From contig SVGB01000014.1 in assembly GCA_015056565.1 (NCBI GenBank), positions 22,545-86,544 of the forward strand: 64,000 nucleotides of DNA. Reading direction: 5' to 3'. Position 1 is the first letter of the stretch; each line of letters opens with the position of its first letter. This DNA comes from Butyrivibrio sp. GTDB taxonomy: Bacteria; Bacillota; Clostridia; Lachnospirales; Lachnospiraceae. Both the position numbers and the translations under genes were made by a program. A model generated the notes under the pieces. That model was not told the DNA's origin and ran no database searches. It worked only from the letters and a program-made list of their open reading frames with translations. This document shows positions 27,279-35,914 of this stretch, in pieces.

Positions 27279-28543
27279 AGACATATGATATCGTAATTGT
27301 AGGCGGCGGCCCTGCTGGCCTTGCGGCAGCTGTAGCTGCAAAAGAAGCTGGTAATGACAGCATTTTGATCCTTGAAAGAGATCATGAGCTTGGCGGAATC
27401 CTCAATCAGTGCATCCACAATGGTTTTGGACTTCACACCTTCAAGGAAGAACTCACAGGTCCTGAATATGCTTACCGTTTCATCAAGCAGGTGCTTGATC
27501 TTGGTATAGAGTATAAACTCAACACAATGGTTATGGACATTGCTGCAGACAAGACTGTCACGGCAATGAACAGAGAAGATGGAATGTTCCAGATCCCTGC
27601 CAAGGCAGTTATCCTTGCAATGGGGTGCAGAGAACGTCCTCGTGGAGCCCTTAACATCCCTGGATATCGTCCTGCAGGTATCTTCTCAGCAGGTACAGCC
27701 CAGAGACTTGTTAACATCGAAGGCTACATGCCAGGAAGAGAAGTAGTTATCCTTGGATCTGGTGATATCGGACTTATCATGGCAAGAAGAATGACTCTTG
27801 AGGGCGCCAAAGTTAAGGTTGTAGCAGAGCTTCTTCCTTATTCCGGAGGACTTAAGAGAAATATCGTTCAGTGTCTTGATGACTATGGAATCCCTCTTAA
27901 GCTGTCCCACACAGTAGTTGATATTGAGGGAAAAGAGCATGTGACAGCCGTTACTATTGCTGAGGTTGGCCCTGACAGAAAGCCTATTCCTGGAACAGAA
28001 GAAAGGTATACCTGCGACACACTCCTTCTTTCCTGTGGACTTATCCCAGAGAACGAGCTTTCAAGATCTGCCGGCGTTACAATGAATCCTGTAACCTCAG
28101 GTCCTATAGTTAACGAGTCACTTGAGACCAATATCCCTGGCGTATTTGCCTGCGGAAACGTCCTTCATGTACATGATCTTGTTGACTATGTTTCTGAAGA
28201 AGCTAAGAGAGCTGGTCAGAACGCTGTTAAGTATATTGCAGATGGCTGCAAGGATGAAAAGGGAAGCGACGTGATCGAACTCTTTGCTACTGAGGGAGCC
28301 AGATATACTGTTCCAAGTACTATCAACAAGGCAAGAATGGATGACCTTCTTACCGTAAGATTCAGAGTTGGTGATGTTTACAAGAACTCATTCGTAAGTG
28401 TTTACTTTGATGATGAGAGAGTAATGCACAACGAGAAGAGGATCCTGGCTCCTGGTGAGATGGAACAGATCATCCTTCAGAAAAAGAAACTTGACGAGTA
28501 TCCAAATCTTAAGAAGATAACTGTAAAGATAGAAAAGGAGTGA
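27275..28543 (+). CDS. FAD-dependent pyridine nucleotide-disulfide-type oxidoreductase (second subunit)
   Basis: A 422-residue protein with an N-terminal FAD motif, YDIVIVGGGPAGLAAAVAA, and a second nucleotide-binding motif, EVVILGSGDIGLIMARRM (around residues 154-171). A C-terminal FAD segment, IPGVFACGNVLHVHDLVD, is also present. There is no redox-active CxxC like that of thioredoxin reductase. It is coupled by ATGA overlap to the GlpA-like gene and lies 7 bp before the DUF1667 gene. This three-gene set recurs in Clostridia as an anaerobic glycerol-3-phosphate oxidising unit, and this subunit probably passes electrons to NAD or another acceptor. Confidence 0.87.
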   Translation: MKTYDIVIVGGGPAGLAAAVAAKEAGNDSILILERDHELGGILNQCIHNGFGLHTFKEELTGPEYAYRFIKQVLDLGIEYKLNTMVMDIAADKTVTAMNREDGMFQIPAKAVILAMGCRERPRGALNIPGYRPAGIFSAGTAQRLVNIEGYMPGREVVILGSGDIGLIMARRMTLEGAKVKVVAELLPYSGGLKRNIVQCLDDYGIPLKLSHTVVDIEGKEHVTAVTIAEVGPDRKPIPGTEERYTCDTLLLSCGLIPENELSRSAGVTMNPVTSGPIVNESLETNIPGVFACGNVLHVHDLVDYVSEEAKRAGQNAVKYIADGCKDEKGSDVIELFATEGARYTVPSTINKARMDDLLTVRFRVGDVYKNSFVSVYFDDERVMHNEKRILAPGEMEQIILQKKKLDEYPNLKKITVKIEKE

Positions 28544-28550
28544 CAAGCTG

Positions 28551-28916
28551 ATGGAAACAAGAGAACTTACATGTATCGGATGTCCCATGGGATGCCTTCT
28601 TACAGTTACTTTAGATAATGGTGAAGTTACGGAAGTAAAGGGCAATACCTGTGCAAAGGGTGACATCTACGCAAGAAAAGAAGTTGTTAATCCCACAAGG
28701 ATCGTAACAAGTACAGTTAAGATAGAGGGTGGTGACAAAGAGAGAGTCTCAGTAAAAACTGCAAATGATATTCCAAAGAGCAAGATCTTTGAAGTTATGA
28801 AGGATATCGATGCAGCGTGTGTGAAGGCTCCTGTCCATATCGGAGACGTACTTGTAAAAGACGTTGCTGGATGCGGCGTTGACGTTATCGCCACAAGAAA
28901 TGTAGAAGCTGTATAA
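28551..28916 (+). CDS. DUF1667 domain-containing protein
   Basis: A 121-residue protein with the family's Cys pattern: ELTCIGCPMGC (Cys8, Cys11, Cys15) and GNTCAKGDIYARKE (Cys34), likely ligands for an Fe-S cluster or metal. The remaining core (NPTRIVTSTVKI, PVHIGDVLVKDVAGCGVDVI) is also typical. DUF1667 proteins are found directly after the two FAD oxidoreductases in glycerol loci of Firmicutes and spirochaetes and are thought to be a small electron-transfer or assembly subunit. It is the last gene of the glp unit, followed by a strong terminator. Confidence 0.88.
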   Translation: METRELTCIGCPMGCLLTVTLDNGEVTEVKGNTCAKGDIYARKEVVNPTRIVTSTVKIEGGDKERVSVKTANDIPKSKIFEVMKDIDAACVKAPVHIGDVLVKDVAGCGVDVIATRNVEAV

Positions 28917-28948
28917 AAAAGTATTGCAACAATCATCCGGTTGATTTA

Positions 28949-28996
28949 GAATACAAAGTGTACTAATACTAATAGTACACTTTGTATTCTTTTTTT
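28949..28996 (+). terminator. Rho-independent terminator of the glycerol locus
   Basis: A 17-bp stem: GAATACAAAGTGTACTA (28949-28965) pairs with TAGTACACTTTGTATTC (28973-28989) over a 7-nt loop, followed by seven Ts. Confidence 0.92.
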
Positions 28997-29003
28997 GTGT
29001 AGA

Positions 29004-29086
29004 GCACCTGGTGAGGTCTTTTCGAACCTGGTGCGAACCACTCACGTGCACTTAAAGAGGTTCTTTCGAATTTAGTGCAGCGTGAG
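29004..29086 (+). promoter_or_regulatory. Two related hairpins ahead of the GntR gene (candidate operator or leader)
   Basis: Element 1 (29004-29034) starts GCACC and ends GGTGC. Element 2 (29041-29086) has arms CTCACG/CGTGAG and GCACTTAAA/TTTAGTGC. Both enclose a similar core, GAGGTCTTTTCGAA and GAGGTTCTTTCGAA. The second ends 16 bp before the GntR start codon. They could be tandem binding sites for the regulator itself or RNA leader hairpins. Confidence 0.5.
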
Positions 29087-29102
29087 CTGATGAGGGAACA
29101 AC

Positions 29103-29492
29103 ATGAGCATGATTAATTTCCAGGATAGTAGACCTATCTATGAACAGATAGTCGAGAATTTCAAAATGCAGATGTATAAAGGGATCCTGCAAGAGGGCGA
29201 TCAGATGCCATCTGTAAGGAGTCTTGCAGTGGAATTGTCCACCAATCCCAATACTGTTCAAAAGGCATATGCAGAGCTTGAGAGACAGGGATTTATTTAC
29301 ACTGTCAAAGGAAGGGGTAACTTTGTTAAGGGTGATGCTCTTTTAAAAGACAACAAGAAAAAAGAGCTTGTGGACAAGATTGTGGAGCTGTTTATGGAAG
29401 CTCATGAGATCGGATTATCAATTGATGAGCTGGTATCTGATATCAAAGAGCATCTTGCAAGGATAGAAAGTGGGGAGAAAAAGTATGATTGA
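29103..29492 (+). CDS. GntR-family transcriptional regulator, YtrA subfamily
   Basis: A 129-residue protein with the short C-terminus typical of YtrA-type regulators. The winged-helix domain is complete: SRPIYEQIVENFKMQMYKG, GDQMPSVRSLAVELSTNPNT and VQKAYAELERQGFIYTVKGR. There is no large ligand-binding domain, only a ~45-residue helical tail for dimerisation. YtrA regulators usually repress the adjacent ABC transporter operon and respond to cell-envelope antibiotics. The stop overlaps the start of the ABC ATPase by 8 bp, so this gene opens the operon to 39591. Confidence 0.9.
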   Translation: MSMINFQDSRPIYEQIVENFKMQMYKGILQEGDQMPSVRSLAVELSTNPNTVQKAYAELERQGFIYTVKGRGNFVKGDALLKDNKKKELVDKIVELFMEAHEIGLSIDELVSDIKEHLARIESGEKKYD

Positions 29493-30390
29493 ACTTTTAG
29501 ATCTGTCTAAGGATTTTGACGAGGTAAAAGCAGTGAATAGCGTCTCATTAAATGTCCTTGATGGAGAGGTGTTTGGCCTGGTGGGGACCAATGGCGCAGG
29601 AAAGAGCACCATCCTTAGGATAATCTCAGGAGTTATAAAGCCGGATTCTGGAATTGTTCTTGTGGACAAGAGACCAGTTTACGACAACCCGGAAGTTAAG
29701 AGTGATATCTTTTATATTTCAGATGATCAGTACTTTTTGCCGGCAGCAACACCTGAAGAGATGGCAAGCTACTATGATGAGATTTACAAAAACTTTGATA
29801 AATTAAGGTTTCATAAGCTGTGTACTGGCTTTGGCATTGATACCAAAAGAAGGATAAGTACTTTTTCAAAGGGAATGAAAAAACAGGTTTCAATAATCCT
29901 TGGCCTCTGCGCAGGAACCAAGTATCTTCTTTGCGATGAGACCTTCGATGGTCTTGATCCTGTAGTAAGACAGGGAGTTAAGAGCCTTTTTGCAGCAGAT
30001 ATGTCTGACAGAGGACTTACACCAATAATTGCATCCCATAACCTTAGAGAGCTTGAAGATATTTGTGATCACATAGGTCTTCTTCATCAGGGAGGAGTTA
30101 TCCTTTCTGAAGACATTGAGGACATGAAGCTCAGGATGCAGAAGGTACAGTGTGTATTCCAGAATGAAGAGGACGAAAAGGCTGCAACAGAAGGTCTTGA
30201 GGTACTTCTTCATGACAGGAGAGGAAGGCTTTCCACATATACGATCCGTGGGGACAGAGAGGAAGTGGAGAGTGCTTTCAAGAGAGGAAATCCAGTATTC
30301 TTTGAGGTTTTGGCACTTTCACTGGAAGAGATCTTTATTAGTGAAACGGAGGTAGTTGGGTATGACATCCGCAAATTTGTCCTTGGGTGA
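29485..30390 (+). CDS. ABC transporter ATP-binding protein (YtrB-like)
   Basis: A 301-residue ATPase. The start at 29485 (MIELLDLSKDFDEVKAV) is chosen for the GGGGAGA before it. It has Walker A GTNGAGKST (residues 34-42), a divergent signature TFSKGMKKQ, Walker B YLLCDETFDGLD and an H-loop ASHNLRELED. The C-terminal ~80 residues form the extra domain seen in drug and peptide-export ATPases. It overlaps both the regulator upstream and the permease downstream, so the three are translationally coupled. It should power export by, or a mechanical role for, the 720-residue membrane protein. Confidence 0.9.
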   Translation: MIELLDLSKDFDEVKAVNSVSLNVLDGEVFGLVGTNGAGKSTILRIISGVIKPDSGIVLVDKRPVYDNPEVKSDIFYISDDQYFLPAATPEEMASYYDEIYKNFDKLRFHKLCTGFGIDTKRRISTFSKGMKKQVSIILGLCAGTKYLLCDETFDGLDPVVRQGVKSLFAADMSDRGLTPIIASHNLRELEDICDHIGLLHQGGVILSEDIEDMKLRMQKVQCVFQNEEDEKAATEGLEVLLHDRRGRLSTYTIRGDREEVESAFKRGNPVFFEVLALSLEEIFISETEVVGYDIRKFVLG

Positions 30391-32524
30391 GAAAATTAAA
30401 AACAGAAGAACGTACCTTAACAGAACGCTTTGGACAAGCCTTGTTGTTACGCCATTTTATGCTGCATACTTTATTCTTGGCGTTATCATGATGGTTTCAA
30501 GATCCATCAACTATGCAAATGTTTATCATCAGACTGCCGAGCAGCTTCGTATGGAGAAGATTAGTGCTGTAGCTAATATTGTAGGTTTTGGATCAATTGC
30601 ATGGATCCTGGTAGTAGGTACAGCTGTAATGTTTGCACTTCAGGGCTTTTCCTATGTATTTAATGTAAGTCAGATGGACTTTTATTTAAGTCAGCCCACC
30701 ACAAGAGCCCAGAGGATAAAGAAAAACTATTTAAATGCCTTTGGAACATTCATTTCAATATACGTTTTGACAGAAGCTGTTGCACTTATAATTGCTGCAG
30801 CCATGGGAGCTGTAAATGGCAATGTTCTTATGTCAGCTCTTATTGAAACAGTAAGGTCCATAATACTTTTCTTTGCTTTTTATAACATGACGGTACTTGC
30901 CGTAATGCTTAGTGGTTCACTTCCTATAGCTATACTTGTAACCGCCGGTTTTACATTTCTTTCGGTTATCATATTTGGAGAAATAGCTCTGTTTAAAGGA
31001 ATTTTCTATTCAACCTTTTATGGTGAGGAACCCTTTAGAGTATACCTTTCCCCAATCTATGACAGAATTTCTGCGATGAGCCATCTTATCACTGTAACTA
31101 AGGATGATCTTCTTAAAGCAGGATATATCACTAAGTGTATAGATTGCATCATTGACAAGGAAATAGATATCTTGATCGTGGGGGCACTTGCTTTTGTGGC
31201 AGTTCTTATCTTTGCAAAGCTCCGTCAGGCGGAGATGGCTGGAAAGAGCATTCCCTTCAGACCATTCAGATGGTTTATCAAGGTTATTTCCTGCGCTATC
31301 GTTGGCGTTGGAAGCGGTTATTTTGTTTATCTTGTCTATAGCTCAGTATGGAATGCCAAGCTCTATGTGATGATGTGCGCTATCATGGTTATTGCAACTA
31401 TCTTTGCAGGCTGCATCATAGAAGTGATTCTTGAGGGCAACATAAGGCGCATGTTCAAGGGAATGGCTCAGACAATAATGGCAATAGCACTTGTAATACT
31501 GACGTTTGTGATCTACAAAGGAGACCTTCTTGGATTTGACAGCTTTGTTCCTTCAGCTGAAAAAGTTGAAAGCTGTGCCATCTTAAATGGTGAAAGAACT
31601 TTCAATTTCTATAATGGTTTCTATAGTGAGAGCCGTTTTAGCAGCAACGAGTTTATGAAGCTTACAGATGTAGAATCCTTCATAGAGCTTGCAAAAGTGG
31701 GAATGGAGACACAGAAAAAAACAAAAGATAGCGAGAATAGAGGCCTTTATATAAACTCTGGCTATCAGGTGGGTATCCTTTACAGAATGAAGAATGGAAA
31801 GGATATTTACAGATACATAACAATTCCTTACGACACAGTTGATGACAGCCTTGATAGAATTGTTTCCAGCAAAGAGTATAAAATTGGAAACTTTGAAGTA
31901 TTCCAGGATGACTATATCAGAGAAAATTCTCTTTTGGCATCAAACAGTACACTCAGGTATGTGACACCGCTTGAGAGTAAAGACACGAAAAACTTCGACT
32001 ATGCGAGGTTTAGTGATGCTTACAGGCAGGATATTCTTGACCATTACAGCTTCAAGGATATGAAGGATAAGATGCCAATAGGCTCAGTTGAATATGAAGT
32101 CAACGATGGAAATTATGTATATGGATCTTTTGATGTGTATGACACCTATAGTAATACCATTGCACTTCTAAAAGAGTATGGTATATATTCAGAAACCACT
32201 TTGACAGTAGATGACATAAGAAAGATCAATGTTATAAACTATTATCCAGGATATGACCTTGAGCAGATGGAAGATGGGGAATATATAAATATTGATGCCC
32301 CTCAAAACAAAGAGATGTCATATACTGATAAGGACAAGATGGAAGAAATCCTTGGGGCAGTTGTTTCCACAGATTTCTGGAATCCCTGGTATAACTACAA
32401 CAATAATAATCAGCAGTACAGTGCTCAGATATATACAAATGATGACAGATCAAAATATGATACGGCTTACTATACATTTTTAAAGGGGAAGGTTCCTGAT
32501 TTTGTCGTTAAGGATACTAACTGA
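30362..32524 (+). CDS. ABC transporter permease with large extracellular C-terminal part
   Basis: A 720-residue protein beginning MTSANLSLGEKIKNRRTYL; ATG 30362 has GGAGG 9 nt before it. About eight hydrophobic helices fall between residues ~20 and ~390. A ~330-residue hydrophilic part follows, rich in Tyr, Asp and Asn, probably outside the membrane. This is the architecture of ABC-2-like permeases paired with YtrA/YtrB systems in Lachnospiraceae (DUF6449-like). It overlaps the ATPase gene by 29 bp. The transported compound is unknown; envelope stress or peptide resistance is a family-based guess. Confidence 0.8.
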   Translation: MTSANLSLGEKIKNRRTYLNRTLWTSLVVTPFYAAYFILGVIMMVSRSINYANVYHQTAEQLRMEKISAVANIVGFGSIAWILVVGTAVMFALQGFSYVFNVSQMDFYLSQPTTRAQRIKKNYLNAFGTFISIYVLTEAVALIIAAAMGAVNGNVLMSALIETVRSIILFFAFYNMTVLAVMLSGSLPIAILVTAGFTFLSVIIFGEIALFKGIFYSTFYGEEPFRVYLSPIYDRISAMSHLITVTKDDLLKAGYITKCIDCIIDKEIDILIVGALAFVAVLIFAKLRQAEMAGKSIPFRPFRWFIKVISCAIVGVGSGYFVYLVYSSVWNAKLYVMMCAIMVIATIFAGCIIEVILEGNIRRMFKGMAQTIMAIALVILTFVIYKGDLLGFDSFVPSAEKVESCAILNGERTFNFYNGFYSESRFSSNEFMKLTDVESFIELAKVGMETQKKTKDSENRGLYINSGYQVGILYRMKNGKDIYRYITIPYDTVDDSLDRIVSSKEYKIGNFEVFQDDYIRENSLLASNSTLRYVTPLESKDTKNFDYARFSDAYRQDILDHYSFKDMKDKMPIGSVEYEVNDGNYVYGSFDVYDTYSNTIALLKEYGIYSETTLTVDDIRKINVINYYPGYDLEQMEDGEYINIDAPQNKEMSYTDKDKMEEILGAVVSTDFWNPWYNYNNNNQQYSAQIYTNDDRSKYDTAYYTFLKGKVPDFVVKDTN

Positions 32525-32540
32525 TAAAAGAAAACATAGC

Positions 32541-33407
32541 ATGACAGCAAATAAAAGAAAAAGCCTGATTTCCTGGCTTTTTCTTTTGCCGTCACTTCTT
32601 GGAGTGACACTATTTTTTGTTGCTCCATTCTTTGTTGTTATCTATTACTCTGTTATAGACAACCCGATTCAGGGGAATTTTGTGGGCTTTGAAAACTTTA
32701 TAAATGTCTGGAACAATGCGGCTTTTAAGCAGGCAGGTATAAACACTCTTAAGTTTTCACTTCTGGCGGTTCCACTTGCAGTACTTCTATCTCTTTTCCT
32801 TGCAGCAGTTATGGAATCGAGGATCCCTGGAAAGAGCTATTTCAGGACTTTTTTCTTAAGTCCCCTTATGGTGCCTACAGCTTCTGTGGTACTTATATGG
32901 CAGGTTTTATTTAACTACAACGGGATCATAAATAATGTTCTTAAGTTCTTTGGAAGTGACAAGATAGATTTTCTTAAGTCGGATAAAGCCCAGATCGTTA
33001 TCGTAGTTCTTTTCCTGTGGAAGAACCTTGGATATAACATGATCCTGTTTATGGCAGCTCTTGCAAGTATTCCCAAGGAGCTTATGGAAGTGGCAGTCCT
33101 GGAAAATGCCAGCAAATTTCAGGTTTTCTGGTATGTAAAGGTCAGGTTCATGTCATCTACGATACTGTTTGTGGCCATTATGTCCCTCATCAATTCATTT
33201 AAGGTTTTCAGAGAAATTTACCTTATGACAGGAGATTACCCTTATAGCAGTCTTTATATGATGCAGCATTTTATGAATAATACCTTTGCATCCCTTGATT
33301 ATCAGAAACTCTCTTCAGCAGCCATAATCATGTTCATTGTGGTCTCGGCCCTTGTTTATGTGATGTATCAGGTTGAAAATTTCTATGGAAAGGACCTTGA
33401 AGGCTAA
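32541..33407 (+). CDS. Carbohydrate-type ABC transporter permease (MalF-like)
   Basis: A 288-residue permease with six helices. The binding-protein-dependent transport signature is near residues 195-215 (ALASIPKELMEVAVLENASK, an EAA-loop variant, since the usual Gly reads Asn). ATG 32541 is preferred over an upstream TTG that lies within the previous gene. The N-terminus RKSLISWLFLLPSLLGVTLF is typical of MsmF/UgpA-like proteins. It begins 16 bp after the YtrB-type permease and overlaps the next permease (TAATG). No ATPase of the MsmK type is nearby, so a shared ATPase from elsewhere is expected. Confidence 0.87.
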   Translation: MTANKRKSLISWLFLLPSLLGVTLFFVAPFFVVIYYSVIDNPIQGNFVGFENFINVWNNAAFKQAGINTLKFSLLAVPLAVLLSLFLAAVMESRIPGKSYFRTFFLSPLMVPTASVVLIWQVLFNYNGIINNVLKFFGSDKIDFLKSDKAQIVIVVLFLWKNLGYNMILFMAALASIPKELMEVAVLENASKFQVFWYVKVRFMSSTILFVAIMSLINSFKVFREIYLMTGDYPYSSLYMMQHFMNNTFASLDYQKLSSAAIIMFIVVSALVYVMYQVENFYGKDLEG

Positions 33408-34339
33408 TGGGGATGATGGTCAGAGGAAGCGATAGACTTCGCATCCTGCAAAAAAGAAAGAGGATAGATAAGCTAAAGACGACAATGGTAACAGCTATGG
33501 CTGTACTGTTTGCGTTAGTTTTTCTGCTTCCAATAATACTTACCTTTACCAACTCGTTTATGTCAGCATCTGAGATAAGCGCAAATTACGGAAGCATATT
33601 TGCTACTACTGATAAAGGCGGAAAAGTCTTTGTTTCAAAGACAGTAAACCTAAAGCTCATACCTGATATGATAACCTTAGGACAGTATATTACAGTGCTG
33701 TTTAAGAGTCCGGAATATCTTTTTAAATTCTGGAATTCAGTAATATATGTAGTACCAATCGTGGTAGTACAGCTGGGAATAGCAACCCTTGCTTCATATG
33801 GATTTGCAAGATACGACGGGAAGTTTAAAAGAGCTATCTTTTTTGCATATATAGTAATGATGCTGATGCCGTATCAGGTAACATTGGTTCCAAACTTTTT
33901 GGTTTCAAAATCCCTTGGCCTTTATGGAAGTGCCTGGTCCATACTTCTTCCGGGATTTTTCTCGCCTTTTGCAGTGTATCTTCTTACCAAGTTCATGAAG
34001 AGGATACCCACAGAGGTCATGGAAGCAGCATCAATTGATGGAGCAAATGAGTGGATGATCTTTTCAAGGATATGTATGCCGCTTTGTAAGGGGGGACTAG
34101 CTTCAATCGCCATTTTAGTATTCTTTGACTATTGGAATATGGTTGAGCAGCCACTTATTTTATTGCCAGATGCAGATAAGCACCCGCTTTCGGTGTTCTT
34201 ATCCAGGATAAATACAGGAGAGATCAGCCTTGCATTTGCTGTGGCGGTGATCTATCTGGTGCCACCACTTCTAATTTTCCTCTATGGAGAGGATTATCTG
34301 GTAGAGGGAATTTCCTACCAGGGAGGAATAAAGGGATAA
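33407..34339 (+). CDS. Carbohydrate-type ABC transporter permease (MalG-like)
   Basis: A 310-residue inner-membrane permease, the partner of the preceding gene, with an overlapping TAATG junction. The EAA loop is clear: RIPTEVMEAASIDGANEWMIF. An unusual ~60-residue extracytoplasmic loop follows the first helix (NSFMSASEISANYGSIF to LKLIPDMITLGQY). The C-terminus VEGISYQGGIKG is the usual end of MalG-like proteins. With the solute-binding lipoprotein at 37231 it should form an importer, although HlyD-like and MacB-like genes are placed in between, which is not normal for sugar importers. Confidence 0.87.
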   Translation: MGMMVRGSDRLRILQKRKRIDKLKTTMVTAMAVLFALVFLLPIILTFTNSFMSASEISANYGSIFATTDKGGKVFVSKTVNLKLIPDMITLGQYITVLFKSPEYLFKFWNSVIYVVPIVVVQLGIATLASYGFARYDGKFKRAIFFAYIVMMLMPYQVTLVPNFLVSKSLGLYGSAWSILLPGFFSPFAVYLLTKFMKRIPTEVMEAASIDGANEWMIFSRICMPLCKGGLASIAILVFFDYWNMVEQPLILLPDADKHPLSVFLSRINTGEISLAFAVAVIYLVPPLLIFLYGEDYLVEGISYQGGIKG

Positions 34340-34354
34340 TTTTTGGAGAGTAAT

Positions 34355-35914
34355 ATGTCAGAAGAAATCGTAGTAAAAGAGCAAAATGAAATCGAATTAA
34401 AGGATGGGGAAAAGAAACCTCCTAAAAACAGAAAGGACATGGTCAAGAACTTTGCCATTGGATTTTTGTCCGTAATGCTTGTTCTTACTTTCTTTTCCAA
34501 TACCATCATGAATTATTCGCTGCCCCAGGTGGTGACCAGACAGATCATGGGTGGCAGCATAAGCCCTCAGATAAGGGGAACTGGAACTGTAAGTGCTGAA
34601 GATCCATATAATGTTACAGTCAAGGAAACCAGAAAGATCTCAGGTGTTGCTGTTAAGGAGGGCTCTCACGTTGAGATAGGCGATGTTATCTACTATCTCG
34701 AAGACAAGGAGTCTTCAGAGCTTTCTGAGGCAAAAGAAAAACTGGATACCATGGAGCTTTCTTATGAACAGGCTCTTTTCTCCGGAGATGTGCCAAACGA
34801 TGTCATCACCAATGTAAGAAGCGGCAGGAATACCACATTTGATACCTATCAGGCAGAGCTTGCGGAGGCTAATACCAATTACAACAACGCCTTAAATGCA
34901 GATAATGAAGCTCAGGCTGCAATTGATTTTGTGACCCAGAAGGGAAACTATGACTCAGCTGGTAACTCCTACAATGCAGCAACTCCAGAATATACCCTGG
35001 CACAACTTCAGTATGAACTGGTTGTTGCACAGCAGGAAGAGAATGAAGATAGGATCAAGGAACTTAACGAGCAGATCGCGAGTCTGACAAGAGATTCCAG
35101 TCAGCTTGAAAACTACGGCGGTCAGCAGGAATTAAGCTATAGCCAAAAGCTTGCCCTGCTCAATCAGCAAAAAGCCAAGACAGCAGCAGATTTGAAGGCA
35201 GCGGAGAAGGCCAAGACTGAGCTTCTTACAAGTATTAAAACAGAGATAAGCCTCTGCCAGCAAAGAGACAAGATCAAAGAGCAGAAGGATAAGATCGCCA
35301 AGCTTGAAGAAGAATCTGTTGGAGCTTCTGTAAAAGCACCAGTTGCAGGAACTTTATCAAGTGTAAGTAAGGTTGCTGGAGAGTCCACCTCAGCTGATGA
35401 AACCATAGCAGTTATTCAGGTTGATGGAAAAGATATGACTACAAGCTTTTCTGTAACCAATTCCCAGGCTCAGAAGCTCAAGGTTGGAGACAGCGCAAGA
35501 CCTCAGAATATCTGGCAGTTTGGTGATGACTTTAAGGCGACTTTAACATCAATTAAAAATGATAAGACAGACCCTGCAAATAAAAAGCTCCTTACATTTA
35601 AGCTTGAGAGCAAAGACTTAACACCTGGTCAGTCCATTTCTCTTTCAATTGGAGAAAGATCAGTGGAATATGACCTGGTAGTTCCAAACAGTGCCATAAA
35701 GACAGACAGTAACGGAAAATTCATCCTTGTGGTCAACAGTAAGTCAAGTCCACTTGGAAACAGATACATCACATCCAGGGTAGATGTAAATGTTCTTGCA
35801 AGCGACGACAACAACAGTGCTATAACAGGCGCAATTGACGGAGATGAATTCGTTGTGACAACAGCTACATCACTTATAAAACCGGGAGATCAGGTGAGGC
35901 TGGCAGAGCAGTAA
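34355..35914 (+). CDS. HlyD/RND-type membrane fusion (adaptor) protein
   Basis: A 519-residue protein with one N-terminal membrane helix (residues ~33-52, FAIGFLSVMLVLTFFSNTIM). A biotinyl-lipoyl-like half follows (GTGTVSAEDPYNVTVKET, ISGVAVKEGSHVEIGDVIYY), then a long coiled coil (~120-320), the second lipoyl half (GASVKAPVAGTLSSVSKVAG) and a beta-barrel domain. ATG 34355 follows GGAGAG. In Gram-positive bacteria such adaptors work with MacB-type exporters. The next gene encodes a MacB-like protein, but no matching ATPase is present beyond the one at 29485. Confidence 0.88.
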   Translation: MSEEIVVKEQNEIELKDGEKKPPKNRKDMVKNFAIGFLSVMLVLTFFSNTIMNYSLPQVVTRQIMGGSISPQIRGTGTVSAEDPYNVTVKETRKISGVAVKEGSHVEIGDVIYYLEDKESSELSEAKEKLDTMELSYEQALFSGDVPNDVITNVRSGRNTTFDTYQAELAEANTNYNNALNADNEAQAAIDFVTQKGNYDSAGNSYNAATPEYTLAQLQYELVVAQQEENEDRIKELNEQIASLTRDSSQLENYGGQQELSYSQKLALLNQQKAKTAADLKAAEKAKTELLTSIKTEISLCQQRDKIKEQKDKIAKLEEESVGASVKAPVAGTLSSVSKVAGESTSADETIAVIQVDGKDMTTSFSVTNSQAQKLKVGDSARPQNIWQFGDDFKATLTSIKNDKTDPANKKLLTFKLESKDLTPGQSISLSIGERSVEYDLVVPNSAIKTDSNGKFILVVNSKSSPLGNRYITSRVDVNVLASDDNNSAITGAIDGDEFVVTTATSLIKPGDQVRLAEQ

